Shown: positions 1-7,575 of the stretch, in pieces
Position numbering within the stretch: position 1 is the first letter of the stretch
Layout of the letters: each line of letters starts with the position of its first letter
Assembly (NCBI GenBank): GCA_035530655.1
Contig: DATKUK010000014.1
Span: forward strand, 1-64,000
Source: DATKUK01 sp035530655
GTDB taxonomy: Bacteria; Planctomycetota; Phycisphaerae; UBA1845; DATKUK01
DNA: 64,000 nucleotides
Direction: 5' to 3'
Translations under genes and position numbers: made by a program
The notes under the pieces: model-generated
What the model was told of the DNA's origin: nothing
What the model saw: only the letters and a program-made list of their open reading frames with translations
Databases searched by the model: none

Positions 1-539
1 CGGCGGGCATGAACTAAAGCCCGGGAAAGGTAAAATACTCCACACTGATGGGCGGTGTCGGTGAAGTGCGGCGGTCACCGGCCCGAAGCGGCATGCAGAC
101 ACTCAGGCTGCCGCGCTACCTCTGGCCGTCGCGCCCGCCGAAATCTCCCGTCAGCGGACAAGCCGAATGCATTGTACCGAATCAGGTGCCGGACAGGAAG
201 GGCCACGCCTGCCCGGCCCTCGGGTAGCTGCCCGTCCGGCGGGCCGGCGGTGGCGTGGCGTGCCCGGCCAGATGACGGGTACGCCCTCGTAGCGACCCTC
301 CCAATGGAGCGAGCCCCCTTGGATTATGGGACGAAGGCCGAGATCGCCGGGATGAAGCGTAACCACCCTTGCAGGATTGCCGAAGTCGCGTTCCTGTCAG
401 GCGATCGTCGAAGAATCGCCGGGGCCCACCCTCAAGCGAAGCCAAACCCAGTTTGGCGGAGCTTGTGGGTGCATCCAGTAACACATCGATGATCGTTCGT
501 GTAAGCACCCACCCACAACCTACGCTTCGCTGCGCTTCA

Positions 540-833
540 GGGTGGCACCCGATGAAATACGTCCGGGATAGCCGTGTTGTGAAACATCCGTCCCCCGCCC
601 CTCAGACGGGACGGGGCACCCATAACGGACGGGTGGCACGGTCCGGCGAAGCCGGGCCGTGATTCGCCAACGAGATACAGCGTCTTGGGTGGGACCCGAT
701 CAATTAAGTCCGAGATAGCCGTGTTGTGAAAAATCCGTCCCCCGCCCCTCGGACGGGACGGGGCACCCATAACGGACGGGTGGCACGGTCCGGCGCAGCC
801 GCGCCGTGATTCGCCAACAGGACACAACGCGCG
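540..833. repeat. 147-bp tandem duplication, two copies
   Basis: Two units of exactly the same length, 540-686 and 687-833, align without gaps and are identical over most of their length. For example, GATAGCCGTGTTGTGAAA recurs at a 147-bp offset, as do the following ACGGGACGGGGCACCCATAA stretch and the palindromic arm. Each unit contains a GC-rich hairpin (CCGTCCC/GGGACGG) and ends in the right arm of the 94-bp element described below, so the duplication probably copied part of that element. Confidence 0.85.
631..661 (-). repeat. Half copy (right arm) of the 94-bp palindromic element
   Basis: This 31-bp arm begins GGGTGGCACGG and folds as a hairpin with CCGGC/GCCGG at its tip. On the minus strand it is the terminal 31 bp of the 94-bp element, and the adjacent ATTCGCCAA is also conserved. 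The left half is not recognisable here. It probably arose through the 147-bp tandem duplication. Confidence 0.7.
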
Positions 834-871
834 TAGCCACACAGCCGACCCGGGGGTCGACCGTGCCACCC
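778..871 (-). repeat. 94-bp element with terminal inverted repeats, copy 1
   Basis: Full-length copy in reverse orientation. Both ends carry the 13-bp inverted repeat GGGTGGCACGGTC/GACCGTGCCACCC. Inside are two hairpins separated by a conserved TTGGCGAATCACGG core. It aligns without gaps to the copies at 7470-7563 and 15963-16056. It contains no open frame of note. A non-autonomous mobile element (MITE-like) or a structured transcription-end element are both possible. Confidence 0.75.
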
Positions 872-894
872 AACACACAACTCTGTTCGCTGTC

Positions 895-934
895 GACATG
901 CCTGCGCCCGTCGCGCCAGGAGTAGGCATGCCAC
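895..934 (+). repeat. 40-bp satellite palindrome, copy 1
   Basis: An imperfect palindrome flanked by GACATGCC and GGCATGCCAC. It matches the sequence at 7410-7449 on the opposite strand at about 32 of 40 positions without gaps. In both places it lies 20-23 bp from the same end of a full 94-bp element, so the pair forms a composite unit of about 155 bp. Confidence 0.6.
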
Positions 935-963
935 ATGTCGTGCAGCGCACGTCCGAGCAGACT

Positions 964-994
964 CACGGCCCTGCTGCGCAGGACCGTGCCACCC
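964..994 (+). repeat. Half copy (right arm) of the 94-bp element
   Basis: 31 bp beginning CACGGCCCTGC and ending GACCGTGCCACCC, forming a hairpin with a CCTGC/GCAGG tip. It ends only seven bases beyond the stop codon of the minus-strand LolA-like gene, so it would be transcribed into the mRNA 3' end and could act as a terminator or stabiliser. Confidence 0.7.
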
Positions 995-1001
995 GCTGCC
1001 A

Positions 1002-1841
1002 CTACAGCCCCGGAATCTTGGGGAGCTTGAGGTCCTTGGACTTGGTTTCCTCTTCCTTCGGCTGTTTGCTTTCAGATTCCGATGGCGATTCGGCCTCGGG
1101 CGCCGGCTGTGGCTGCGGCTGGCCGCTGGTCATGTCCATCACGTGAGCGCCCTCGGGCACCTTGAACACGAACCGGTCGGCGCTGATGTCGGGGTTGAGC
1201 TTCAGGTCCTTGACGATGCTGGTCATGGAGGTCTTGCCGTCGGTGCTCTTGCCGACCATCTTGACCATCATGCCGGAGTCCTTGTCGTAGTAGTAGCGCA
1301 TGGTCATGCCGGCCTGCGCGGCGGGGGAGTCTTTCTTGGGCGTGGCCTCGATCACCCACGCGGGCTTGCCTTCGACTGTCTCGTCGGGCAGCAGCTTGAG
1401 ATCGTAATCCTTGCGCAACGCGTCGAACCCCTCGCCGACGGCCATGTTCTGCCCTTCGGCCACCCTGTTCTTGATGACCATCTTCTGCCCTTGCGACTCG
1501 CTCAGCGTCCAGACGTACTTGTCGTCCGACACCACCAGCACAGTGCTTTCGTTCTTGTGCTCCTGGCCGTCGACTTCCATGACGCTGGTCGACTTGCTGT
1601 CCATCCGGTGCAACCACTTGCCGTCCTTCTTGAGCAGTTCGTCCGTGCCGACCGTCTGGGTCCTGCTCTTGACCGGTACTTCAGACACGATCGTGCTCGT
1701 CGACTTGTACGTACACGAGTTCATCGCAGCGCTCTTGGCCGCAAGCGCCTTCTGCACCGACTCCAGGTCGTCGGCCCATCCGACGCCGGCCAAAACCACG
1801 ACACACACCGCAGCCGTCAACAGTACGCTCCAACGCATCAT
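1002..1841 (-). CDS. Secreted LolA-like outer membrane lipoprotein carrier-type protein
   Basis: 279 aa. An N-terminal signal peptide (hydrophobic residues about 5-22, ending GWA) is followed by a region rich in beta strands (YVWTLSESQGQ, MTMRYYYDKDSGMM, VFKVPEGAHV) typical of LolA/LolB-like or DUF2092-like folds that bind lipid or lipoprotein chains in the periplasm. The C-terminus (about 240-279) is a low-complexity Pro/Gln/Glu/Lys tail. A strong ribosome site (AAAGGAG) sits 7 nt before the first of two adjacent ATG codons. It is downstream of, and on the same strand as, the creatininase-family gene. A role in lipoprotein transfer is inferred from fold resemblance only. Confidence 0.7.
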   Translation of the reverse strand: MMRWSVLLTAAVCVVVLAGVGWADDLESVQKALAAKSAAMNSCTYKSTSTIVSEVPVKSRTQTVGTDELLKKDGKWLHRMDSKSTSVMEVDGQEHKNESTVLVVSDDKYVWTLSESQGQKMVIKNRVAEGQNMAVGEGFDALRKDYDLKLLPDETVEGKPAWVIEATPKKDSPAAQAGMTMRYYYDKDSGMMVKMVGKSTDGKTSMTSIVKDLKLNPDISADRFVFKVPEGAHVMDMTSGQPQPQPAPEAESPSESESKQPKEEETKSKDLKLPKIPGL

Positions 1842-1865
1842 GGCAAACGCTCCTTTCTGGAAGCT

Positions 1866-2147
1866 TCAGGTGCGCACGTTCCTGCGCACCGAGGGATTAT
1901 CACTGAGTTCTTTTCGCCATTCGACCAGCATGTGCTCGTAGGCGGCGATGGTGGCCGACGTAACGATGAGGCCCATCTCGCCCATGCCGTCCCAGCCCTG
2001 ACCCTGATACGTGCACTGCGTCTCCAGCAGCCCTTCCAGCGTCTCGATGGAGAAACTCGGGTCGGTCTGCCGGCGCATCGCTACATAGGCGCACGTGCTT
2101 TCAAAAACTTCGTCGTACTTGTGGTCCTTCCAGGTGGTCCTCGACAC
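1866..2147 (-). CDS. Small conserved protein of unknown function
   Basis: 93 aa from a GTG start with GGAG about 8 nt upstream. The protein is acidic and soluble, with a Tyr/Trp/Gly-rich centre (TYQGQGWDGMGEMG) followed by a helix (TSATIAAYEHMLVEWRKEL). I recall similar short proteins in other anaerobic or deep-branching bacteria but no named function. It starts 38 bp after the end of the creatininase-family gene and is followed by the LolA-like gene on the same strand, so the three may be co-transcribed. Confidence 0.6.
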   Translation of the reverse strand: MSRTTWKDHKYDEVFESTCAYVAMRRQTDPSFSIETLEGLLETQCTYQGQGWDGMGEMGLIVTSATIAAYEHMLVEWRKELSDNPSVRRNVRT

Positions 2148-2185
2148 GCCGCGGTCTCCGCGCTCGGCGGTCCGGCCATGCCGGA

Positions 2186-2950
2186 TCAGTACGGAAACGT
2201 CTCATCCATTGTAGCCGCCGCCAGTTCGACAAGGTACTGACCGATTCGCTCGACGGCTATCTCGACGTACTGCTTGCCCTTGTCGGCCGTGGCTGCCCGG
2301 GGATCGCCCACCCCGCTGTGTGTCGTCAGCAGGTGCCAGGGCCTCGTGATCTTGACCCAGCCGCGGTTTATGGCCTCGAACCGGCTGGGCCGGGCCCTAC
2401 CCTCGTCGGCCGTTTCCAGCGGCGCCGTCAGCGCCGGATGCAGATGCATGGCCGCGCTGGTCTCCATCTCGTCGGCGTGGTCGCCCGTCTGCGAGAAGAT
2501 CCGATCGGCGTGATCGGCGGGCACGGTCCACCAGTTGATCAGCGACAAGAAGACCTCGCCTCCGTAAAGCTCGCGGAGCACCCAGCCCAGCTCGTTGCCG
2601 CCGTGCCCGTTGAGCAGCACGAGCTTGCGAACGCCGTAGCTGGCCAGCGAGTCGACCACGTCGCGGATGACCGCAAGCTGGGTGGTCGGGTTCATGTTGA
2701 TAACCATGGGAAACGCAAGCTGATTGGTGTTGACGCCGAACGGGATCGACGGAAGCAGGCACACCCGCGCCCCGCCCTGCCAGGCACGTTCGCAGGCCAA
2801 CTCGCCGATCCGGGTTACCGTGATGGTGTCGTTGCCGTAGGGCAGGTGTAGATTGTGCGGTTCGGTGGCGCCGATGGGCAGCACCGCCACTTCATACGAT
2901 GTATCCTTGACACGTTGGTATTGTGTTTCAGCCAGCACGTACGGGCGCAT
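2186..2950 (-). CDS. Creatininase family metal-dependent amidohydrolase
   Basis: 254 aa, normal length for the creatininase (creatinine amidohydrolase/MftE/FAPy deformylase) family. The metal-binding signatures are present: GATEPHNLHLPYGND near residues 27-41 (Glu, His, Asp ligands), LNGHGGN near 114-120 and DEMETS near 159-164. The family hydrolyses cyclic or linear amides with two metal ions and usually works as a hexamer in the cytoplasm; the substrate cannot be read from the sequence. ACAGGAGT lies 6 nt before the ATG. It is the first gene of a probable three-gene minus-strand unit. Confidence 0.85.
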   Translation of the reverse strand: MRPYVLAETQYQRVKDTSYEVAVLPIGATEPHNLHLPYGNDTITVTRIGELACERAWQGGARVCLLPSIPFGVNTNQLAFPMVINMNPTTQLAVIRDVVDSLASYGVRKLVLLNGHGGNELGWVLRELYGGEVFLSLINWWTVPADHADRIFSQTGDHADEMETSAAMHLHPALTAPLETADEGRARPSRFEAINRGWVKITRPWHLLTTHSGVGDPRAATADKGKQYVEIAVERIGQYLVELAAATMDETFPY

Positions 2951-3127
2951 CGATTGACTCCTGTGTATGACGGCCTGCGCTTCTCAGCGGATAAGGATAC
3001 TGTCGACGCCTCGCCACCGCACCCCTGCACCGGCTTGACTTGGCGTGGCCGCCCTACTAGCCTCACTGCACACGGGCGCGTGAGTAAGCGCCTACGGCAA
3101 GCAGTGATGCCCGGCGGCAGGAGAAGC

Positions 3128-3367
3128 ATGATGGCAGGCAAGAGAACCCGTTGGTTGGTCGTTTCCCTCGTTTGCGGCACGATCCTGCTCCAGGGGATCG
3201 GCGCCGGCTGCTCGGGGTTCGTTATCGATACGGTCTTGAGGATCATCGGCGTAGCCATACTCGATCAGACGCTTGGCCCGCTGCTGGGCGATCCGGCAGG
3301 TGACACAACCTTCGATCTGGCCAACCTGTTCGGGGGGCAGGACGCGCAAGCGGACCAGCAGGAATAG
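3128..3367 (+). CDS. Small secreted or lipoprotein-like protein
   Basis: 79 aa. The start is chosen at the first of two adjacent ATG codons because GGCAGGAG lies 5 nt upstream; longer in-frame extensions have no ribosome site. Residues 5-28 form a basic-plus-hydrophobic signal peptide ending in GIGAGC, a weak lipobox. The rest is short, acidic and Gln/Asp-rich. It stands alone between two opposite-strand genes. Function unknown. Confidence 0.55.
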   Translation: MMAGKRTRWLVVSLVCGTILLQGIGAGCSGFVIDTVLRIIGVAILDQTLGPLLGDPAGDTTFDLANLFGGQDAQADQQE

Positions 3368-3452
3368 CCCCTATAGCTTCTGCTGGAGCGCGAGACGGAC
3401 TGCTGTTATCAGCCGCGCGGTGCGCGCGCCGAACATCCGTGCACGATACCCT

Positions 3453-4133
3453 TCAATCGCTGGTCTTTGAGGAGTTCGTTGGGGACGTCCGGGCTGCCGG
3501 TTCGGCGGCGTCGGCGGCCTTCGCTTCGGCGGGACGCCTGCCCAGCGGCCATACCTGAGCCCCTATCGCCCAACCAAGAGCGGCAAACGAGATCACCGCA
3601 CGAAACAGCCACAACGCGCCTGCCTGTTTGTGCTCGACCACCACGCGCTCATCCGCATCGGTTGGACCGATCTTGAACTTACCGCCGCGCAGCGTCCAGG
3701 CGACGTAGCCGGCTACTCCGCCCGCCCCAAACCGCGCCCGCCAGTAGTTCTCGATCATCGCACGCATCTGCGCCTTCTCTGCGGCAAACTTGGGATCGCG
3801 AGGGTTCTTGTTCTGCACCCGCAGCGCCTGCTCGGCATTGTCGATGACCACGCTGCGATACTCGAACAGCACCGTGCCGGCGCTGATCGCCACCGTCGGC
3901 ACGAGCACGGAGACCAACAGCACTCCCCTGCGCACAGGACGGGCCCCACCGCCACATCGAAACAGAATGGCCCCAAGGATCAGCCCCACCAGCATGAAGA
4001 AGAACACGCCCACGATGCCAAACACGAAGGGCAGCAGACCCGCCGACGCCAGCAGCTTCGACAACGCCACGCCGATAATCGTGACCAATCCACATCCGAG
4101 CACGTATCGTCGCAGCGCCGCCTGTGATGCCAT
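3453..4133 (-). CDS. Integral membrane protein of unknown function
   Basis: 226 aa. Hydrophobic segments at about 10-30, 33-60, 70-92 and 172-192 suggest four membrane passes. A charged loop of about 75 residues lies between the third and fourth, and a Ala/Pro-rich tail follows. No family recognised. The ribosome site is weak (AAGCAGG). It diverges from the acyltransferase-like gene beginning at 4313. Confidence 0.6.
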   Translation of the reverse strand: MASQAALRRYVLGCGLVTIIGVALSKLLASAGLLPFVFGIVGVFFFMLVGLILGAILFRCGGGARPVRRGVLLVSVLVPTVAISAGTVLFEYRSVVIDNAEQALRVQNKNPRDPKFAAEKAQMRAMIENYWRARFGAGGVAGYVAWTLRGGKFKIGPTDADERVVVEHKQAGALWLFRAVISFAALGWAIGAQVWPLGRRPAEAKAADAAEPAARTSPTNSSKTSD

Positions 4134-4312
4134 ATGCCTGCTTCGCTGAAAACAGCTTGCCCCTGCAACTGCAGAAGAGACTCTCGACTCGCCCGACCGC
4201 AGGGGTCTGACCGATTCGCGGTGCTCATGGTATCCTTGGCTGTATCGATCCGCCAGCGCGCGTCAGGCGCTCGACCGTCGCTGCCGAGTCTGCCCTTCAT
4301 GTGGGAGTTGCC

Positions 4313-5224
4313 GTGCTCAGTCACCTGATCCGTCGAACCCTGGGCAGCATGCTGACCTGCCTTGATCCCGCGCAAGGCATCGGGTTGGCACGCTGGCTGG
4401 GTCGGGGCCTGGCCGACGGCAACTGGCCGGCGATCGCACGGGCCGAACGCCAACTCGCGCTCGCTTTCGGCAGTGACCTGTCGCCTGAAAAACGGGCGAC
4501 CCTGGCGCGCGAAAGCTTCGTCGAAGCCGCTGCATGCTGGGCGGAGACGATGTTCCTCGCCCGCGGTCGCCACTGGTCGCACTGGCGTGATTGGGTCGAA
4601 GTGGAGCAACCCTCTCGCTGGGAGCAGTTGCGCGACGACGGGCGCGGCGCCATCGTGGCTACCAGTTATGTGGGCAATCCTGCCGTTGCGGCAGCGGCAG
4701 CCGCCGAACTACTGGGCTCGGCGTGGCTGGTAACATGGCCACTAACCGACGTCAATCTGCGGGGGTGGCAAGAAAGCCTTGTCCGCCGACGAGGCAAACT
4801 CAAAGCGCTATTGGCGCGGCATGCAGTCGCGACGGCGCCCCGGCTGCTCGAGGCCGGTGAGCGCCTGATCGTTATTGCCGAACACGAGCGAGCCACCGGC
4901 CCGGCCGTGGAGTTGACCTTTCTCGGGCAGCCGCACCGGTGCTACCCGACCATCGGCGTGCTGGCCGATGGCTGCGATGTGCCGGTCGCCGTTGTCGTCG
5001 CGCACCGATCACGCACTCCGTTTCGTTTCACACTCAGAATGGAAGAGCTTATCGACCCCCGCGAACTGCCCCCCACCGATCGCCTCGCCGCCGTCACCCG
5101 CCGCGTGATGAGCGCTATCGAACGATCTATCCGCCGCAGTCCCGAGCAGTACCTCTGGTCCAGACCGTGGCTGGGCGGTGCAAGATCGCTAGAACAGCTC
5201 CCACGGCGGCAGAAACGGCTCTAG
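4313..5224 (+). CDS. LpxL/HtrB-like lipid A acyltransferase relative, catalytic motif lost
   Basis: 303 aa, the usual length of the lysophospholipid acyltransferase family that adds secondary acyl chains to lipid A at the inner membrane. Family features kept are the N-terminal membrane-proximal helix, RGAIVATSYVGN (about 111-122), the later PVAVVV...PFRFTLRMEEL stretch and the EQYLWSRPW C-terminal motif. The catalytic HX4(D/E) dyad of GHFGNWE is replaced by SYVGNPA, with Tyr119 in place of His and Ala124 in place of Glu. A GTG at 4301 is possible, but GGGAG at 4302-4306 favours the GTG at 4313. Its 3' end overlaps the opposite-strand small gene by 36 bp. Confidence 0.7.
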   Translation: MLSHLIRRTLGSMLTCLDPAQGIGLARWLGRGLADGNWPAIARAERQLALAFGSDLSPEKRATLARESFVEAAACWAETMFLARGRHWSHWRDWVEVEQPSRWEQLRDDGRGAIVATSYVGNPAVAAAAAAELLGSAWLVTWPLTDVNLRGWQESLVRRRGKLKALLARHAVATAPRLLEAGERLIVIAEHERATGPAVELTFLGQPHRCYPTIGVLADGCDVPVAVVVAHRSRTPFRFTLRMEELIDPRELPPTDRLAAVTRRVMSAIERSIRRSPEQYLWSRPWLGGARSLEQLPRRQKRL

Positions 5225-5374
5225 CGGACCAAACATGTCCGCCCAGGTCTGCGTTCTTGCGCCTTGCTGCGCGTACCATGTCCAACCCCCCGCGTCGTCC
5301 TGGGCCATCAACATGTCGCTCAGGCCCAAAACCAGCACGACGGCCGCCGCCAGCTTCGCTCGGATTCGCCTCAC
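5189..5374 (-). CDS. Small secreted peptide
   Basis: 61 aa from a GTG start, with TTGGAG about 10 nt upstream. Residues 1-24 form a clear signal peptide (basic MRRIRAK, hydrophobic core, cut after LMA). The mature part is about 37 aa and Trp/Pro-rich (GGWTWYAQQG, PFLPPWELF). It is 54 bp downstream of rsgA on the same strand and its end overlaps the acyltransferase-like gene. Function unknown; the signal peptide and ribosome site are the reasons to call it. Confidence 0.5.
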   Translation of the reverse strand: MRRIRAKLAAAVVLVLGLSDMLMAQDDAGGWTWYAQQGARTQTWADMFGPLEPFLPPWELF

Positions 5375-5428
5375 TTGTATGACTCCAATCGCCCGCCCGC
5401 ACCGCCCCGCGACGCGGGAACTACCCTA

Positions 5429-6601
5429 TTATCTATCGTCCGCCAGAAACTCCTGCTTCAACTCTTCGAAGATGCGCACATAGCTGTCGTACCGCCCGGG
5501 GTCGACGCCACCGTCTTCGACCGCCGCCTTGATCGCACAGCTCTCTTCAGGGATGTGCTTGCAGTCGGCGTACTCGCACTGGGCGACCAGCGGCACGAAC
5601 TCGACGAAATACTGCTCGAGCTCGCCCAGCTTCATTCGCGGCAGCTCGAACTGCCGCACGCCTGGCGTATCGACCACGTATCCACCGAAGTCGAGCCTCA
5701 ACAGCTCGGCCGTCGCGGTGGTATGCCGCCCCTTCTGCGTCGCCCCGCTGACGTCGCCTATCTTGAGCTTGAGCCCCGGCTGCAATGCGTTCAGCAGCGA
5801 ACTCTTGCCCACACCGCTCTGCCCGGCGATCACCGACTGCCGACCGGCCATCTGCTGGTGCAACGCGTCGATCCCCACGCCCGCCGCCGCGCTGGCGGCT
5901 ACGCATGCGTAGCCCAGTCGTCGATATACATCGAGCGTCGGGGCGACCTGCCCGTCCTCGTCCAGATCGATCTTGTTGATACAGATCACCGGCCGAAGCT
6001 CACCCACCTCGGCCGCCACGATGTATCGATCGATTAGATGCGGTTTGAGCGGCGGCACGCCCACCGACGCCACGATCACTACCTGATCGACGTTGGCTAC
6101 AAAGGTGTGCACACGGTCGCCATAGCGCCGCGACAGCTTGCCGGTCCGCGGTGCGACCGCTTCGATCACCCCCTGCTGATCGACATCCTCATCTTCGTGG
6201 ATCCGCGTGAAGCGGACGCGATCGCCCACCGCCACCGGGCTGCGCTCCTCTATCAGCCGCGTCCGCAACACCCCGCGAATCGTGCAGTCCCACATTCGCT
6301 GACCATCGTCCACACGGGCGATCTGACCTTGAACCGCCAGTACCACCCCATTGCCCTGATCGGCTTCCGTAGCCGCAGCGGGCTCATCACCCGATTCGAT
6401 AATCGTCCGTTTGCGGGACAGGTCGCCCTTGGCACGCACGCGCTCCTGCAACAGTGCGTCGGGCTCGTCGTCGTCAGCCTGCTGGTACTGGCGTGTCCAG
6501 TCCTTGAGCCGCGCGGGTTTGCCGCGATTGGGACGGAAGTGAACTCTCACCTTACGCCCCGACTTGCTGTTCTCGCCCTTGCCGCCTGCAGCCAAATGCA
6601 C
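5429..6601 (-). CDS. rsgA: Ribosome small subunit biogenesis GTPase RsgA
   Basis: 390 aa. RsgA (YjeQ/EngC) is a circularly permuted GTPase that checks maturation of the 30S subunit. Seen here: a basic N-terminal extension (1-75), an OB-fold (about 85-150), the permuted G motifs NKID at 209-212, GQSGVGKS at 260-267 and DTPG at 311-314, then the zinc site Cys342, Cys347, His349, Cys355 and a final helical segment. The GTG start has only a poor ribosome site, so the true start could be a few codons downstream. The extension makes it longer than the roughly 300-350 aa of typical homologues. Confidence 0.95.
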   Translation of the reverse strand: MHLAAGGKGENSKSGRKVRVHFRPNRGKPARLKDWTRQYQQADDDEPDALLQERVRAKGDLSRKRTIIESGDEPAAATEADQGNGVVLAVQGQIARVDDGQRMWDCTIRGVLRTRLIEERSPVAVGDRVRFTRIHEDEDVDQQGVIEAVAPRTGKLSRRYGDRVHTFVANVDQVVIVASVGVPPLKPHLIDRYIVAAEVGELRPVICINKIDLDEDGQVAPTLDVYRRLGYACVAASAAAGVGIDALHQQMAGRQSVIAGQSGVGKSSLLNALQPGLKLKIGDVSGATQKGRHTTATAELLRLDFGGYVVDTPGVRQFELPRMKLGELEQYFVEFVPLVAQCEYADCKHIPEESCAIKAAVEDGGVDPGRYDSYVRIFEELKQEFLADDR

Positions 6602-6750
6602 CCAACCTAGTCAGAACCACACGGTCCAGCCGCTCAATTCTCAGTTCCTTACCGTCGATGTCAAGCTCGCATCACAGCTTGTCTTCATAGTCATCGCGAC
6701 GACGAACGCCGGACATCTTGCTGCGTATAATCGACCGGAGGTAGGAACCT

Positions 6751-7392
6751 ATGAAGCGTACCAACTCGTTGACGATGCTGGCCGGCGCATGCTGCATCAC
6801 GCTGGCCCTTGCGCTCGCAGGCGGATGTTCCAAGCAAGGAGACGCCAAACCCATGAGCAGTACCCAACGAGACGAGGCCAGGACCGACGCGCACCAGCCC
6901 GCCGACCTACCGTCCAACACTGAAATCGCCACCTTCGGCGCGGGCTGCTTTTGGGGTGTGGAGGCAGCCTTTCGGCAGATCAAAGGCGTGACCGCGACGG
7001 CCGTCGGCTACTCCGGCGGCACGACGGTCAACCCCACCTACCGCGACGTGTGCAGCGACCGCACGGGCCACGCCGAGGTCGTCCGCGTGGAGTATAACCC
7101 CAACGCAGTGTCCTATGACGGTCTCCTGGAGGTCTTCTGGACCAACCACAACCCCACCCAGGTCTACCGCCAAGGGCCGGACGTGGGTACGCAGTATCGC
7201 TCAGTGATTTTCTACCACAAGGATGTGCAGGCCGAGGCCGCCCGCGCGTCGAAAGAAAAGCTCGAACAGTCGGGTCGGTTCAGCCGCCCGATCGCGACGC
7301 AGATCGAGCCGGCCGCCGAGTTCTACCGCGCCGAGGAATATCACCAGCAGTATCTGGAGAAACGCGGCCTGGCGTCATGCCACATTCCGTAG
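6751..7392 (+). CDS. msrA: Peptide methionine sulfoxide reductase A, lipoprotein form
   Basis: 213 aa. Reduces methionine-S-sulfoxide in oxidised proteins. The catalytic GCFWG motif is near residues 65-69, followed by GYSGG, the NPTYRDVCSDRTGHAEVV block and the EEYHQQYLEK C-terminal block. The first 27 residues form a lipoprotein signal with lipobox LAGGC, so the enzyme is predicted to be exported and membrane-anchored, unlike cytoplasmic MsrA. GGAGGTAGG precedes the ATG. It is monocistronic, and its 3' side carries the composite palindromic element at 7410-7563. Confidence 0.95.
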   Translation: MKRTNSLTMLAGACCITLALALAGGCSKQGDAKPMSSTQRDEARTDAHQPADLPSNTEIATFGAGCFWGVEAAFRQIKGVTATAVGYSGGTTVNPTYRDVCSDRTGHAEVVRVEYNPNAVSYDGLLEVFWTNHNPTQVYRQGPDVGTQYRSVIFYHKDVQAEAARASKEKLEQSGRFSRPIATQIEPAAEFYRAEEYHQQYLEKRGLASCHIP

Positions 7393-7409
7393 TCTTCGGG
7401 TCACGGTCG

Positions 7410-7449
7410 GTGGCATGTCCAATCCCGGCGCGCCGGGAGCGGACATGTC
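7410..7449 (-). repeat. 40-bp satellite palindrome, copy 2
   Basis: Contains the perfect 14-bp palindrome CCCGGCGCGCCGGG (7424-7437) between GTGGCATGTCC and GGACATGTC. On the minus strand it matches the unit at 895-934. It lies 20 bp before the full 94-bp element, in the same relative order as copy 1. Confidence 0.6.
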
Positions 7450-7469
7450 TTGACGCGCGGCGAGCGAAC

Positions 7470-7563
7470 GGGTGGCACGGTCGACCGCAAGGTCGGCCGT
7501 GTAGCTTGCAGTGTTGTGCTCCGTTGGCGAATCACGGCCCTGCGGCGCAGGACCGTGCCACCC
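7470..7563 (+). repeat. 94-bp element with terminal inverted repeats, copy 2
   Basis: Perfect 13-bp ends, GGGTGGCACGGTC and GACCGTGCCACCC. The left hairpin is ACGGTCGACC/GGTCGGCCGT and the right hairpin CACGGCCCTGC/GCAGGACCGTG. With the 40-bp satellite it occupies almost the whole gap between the convergent msrA and aldolase genes, so it would be transcribed from both sides. Confidence 0.8.
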
Positions 7564-7575
7564 CGGCGGGACTGC

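Larger units (their letters stand above)
1..1001. other. Non-coding, repeat-rich left end
   Basis: No convincing gene lies in the first kilobase. Open frames of about 100-145 codons exist on both strands between 55 and 950, but they overlap each other antisense, have no family-like composition and run through repeats. The first 500 bp show only a short hairpin (CCAAAC/GTTTGG near 449-463). From 540 the region is built of a 147-bp tandem duplication and copies of two dispersed palindromic elements, annotated separately. It abuts the 3' end of the LolA-like gene, which ends at 1002. Confidence 0.6.

Noticed and set aside
1..10. Possible ATG of a minus-strand gene leaving the window at the left edge
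   Set aside because: Only three codons lie inside the window and there is no ribosome site, so no gene can be supported.
55..508. Open frames of 108-145 codons on both strands at the left end
   Set aside because: They overlap antisense, are Arg/Pro/Gly-rich as expected of chance frames in GC-rich DNA, and lack a ribosome site and family-like motifs.
540..1000. CRISPR array, suggested by repeats in this region
   Set aside because: There are only two long units of 147 bp without short regular repeats or unique spacers, and no cas genes.
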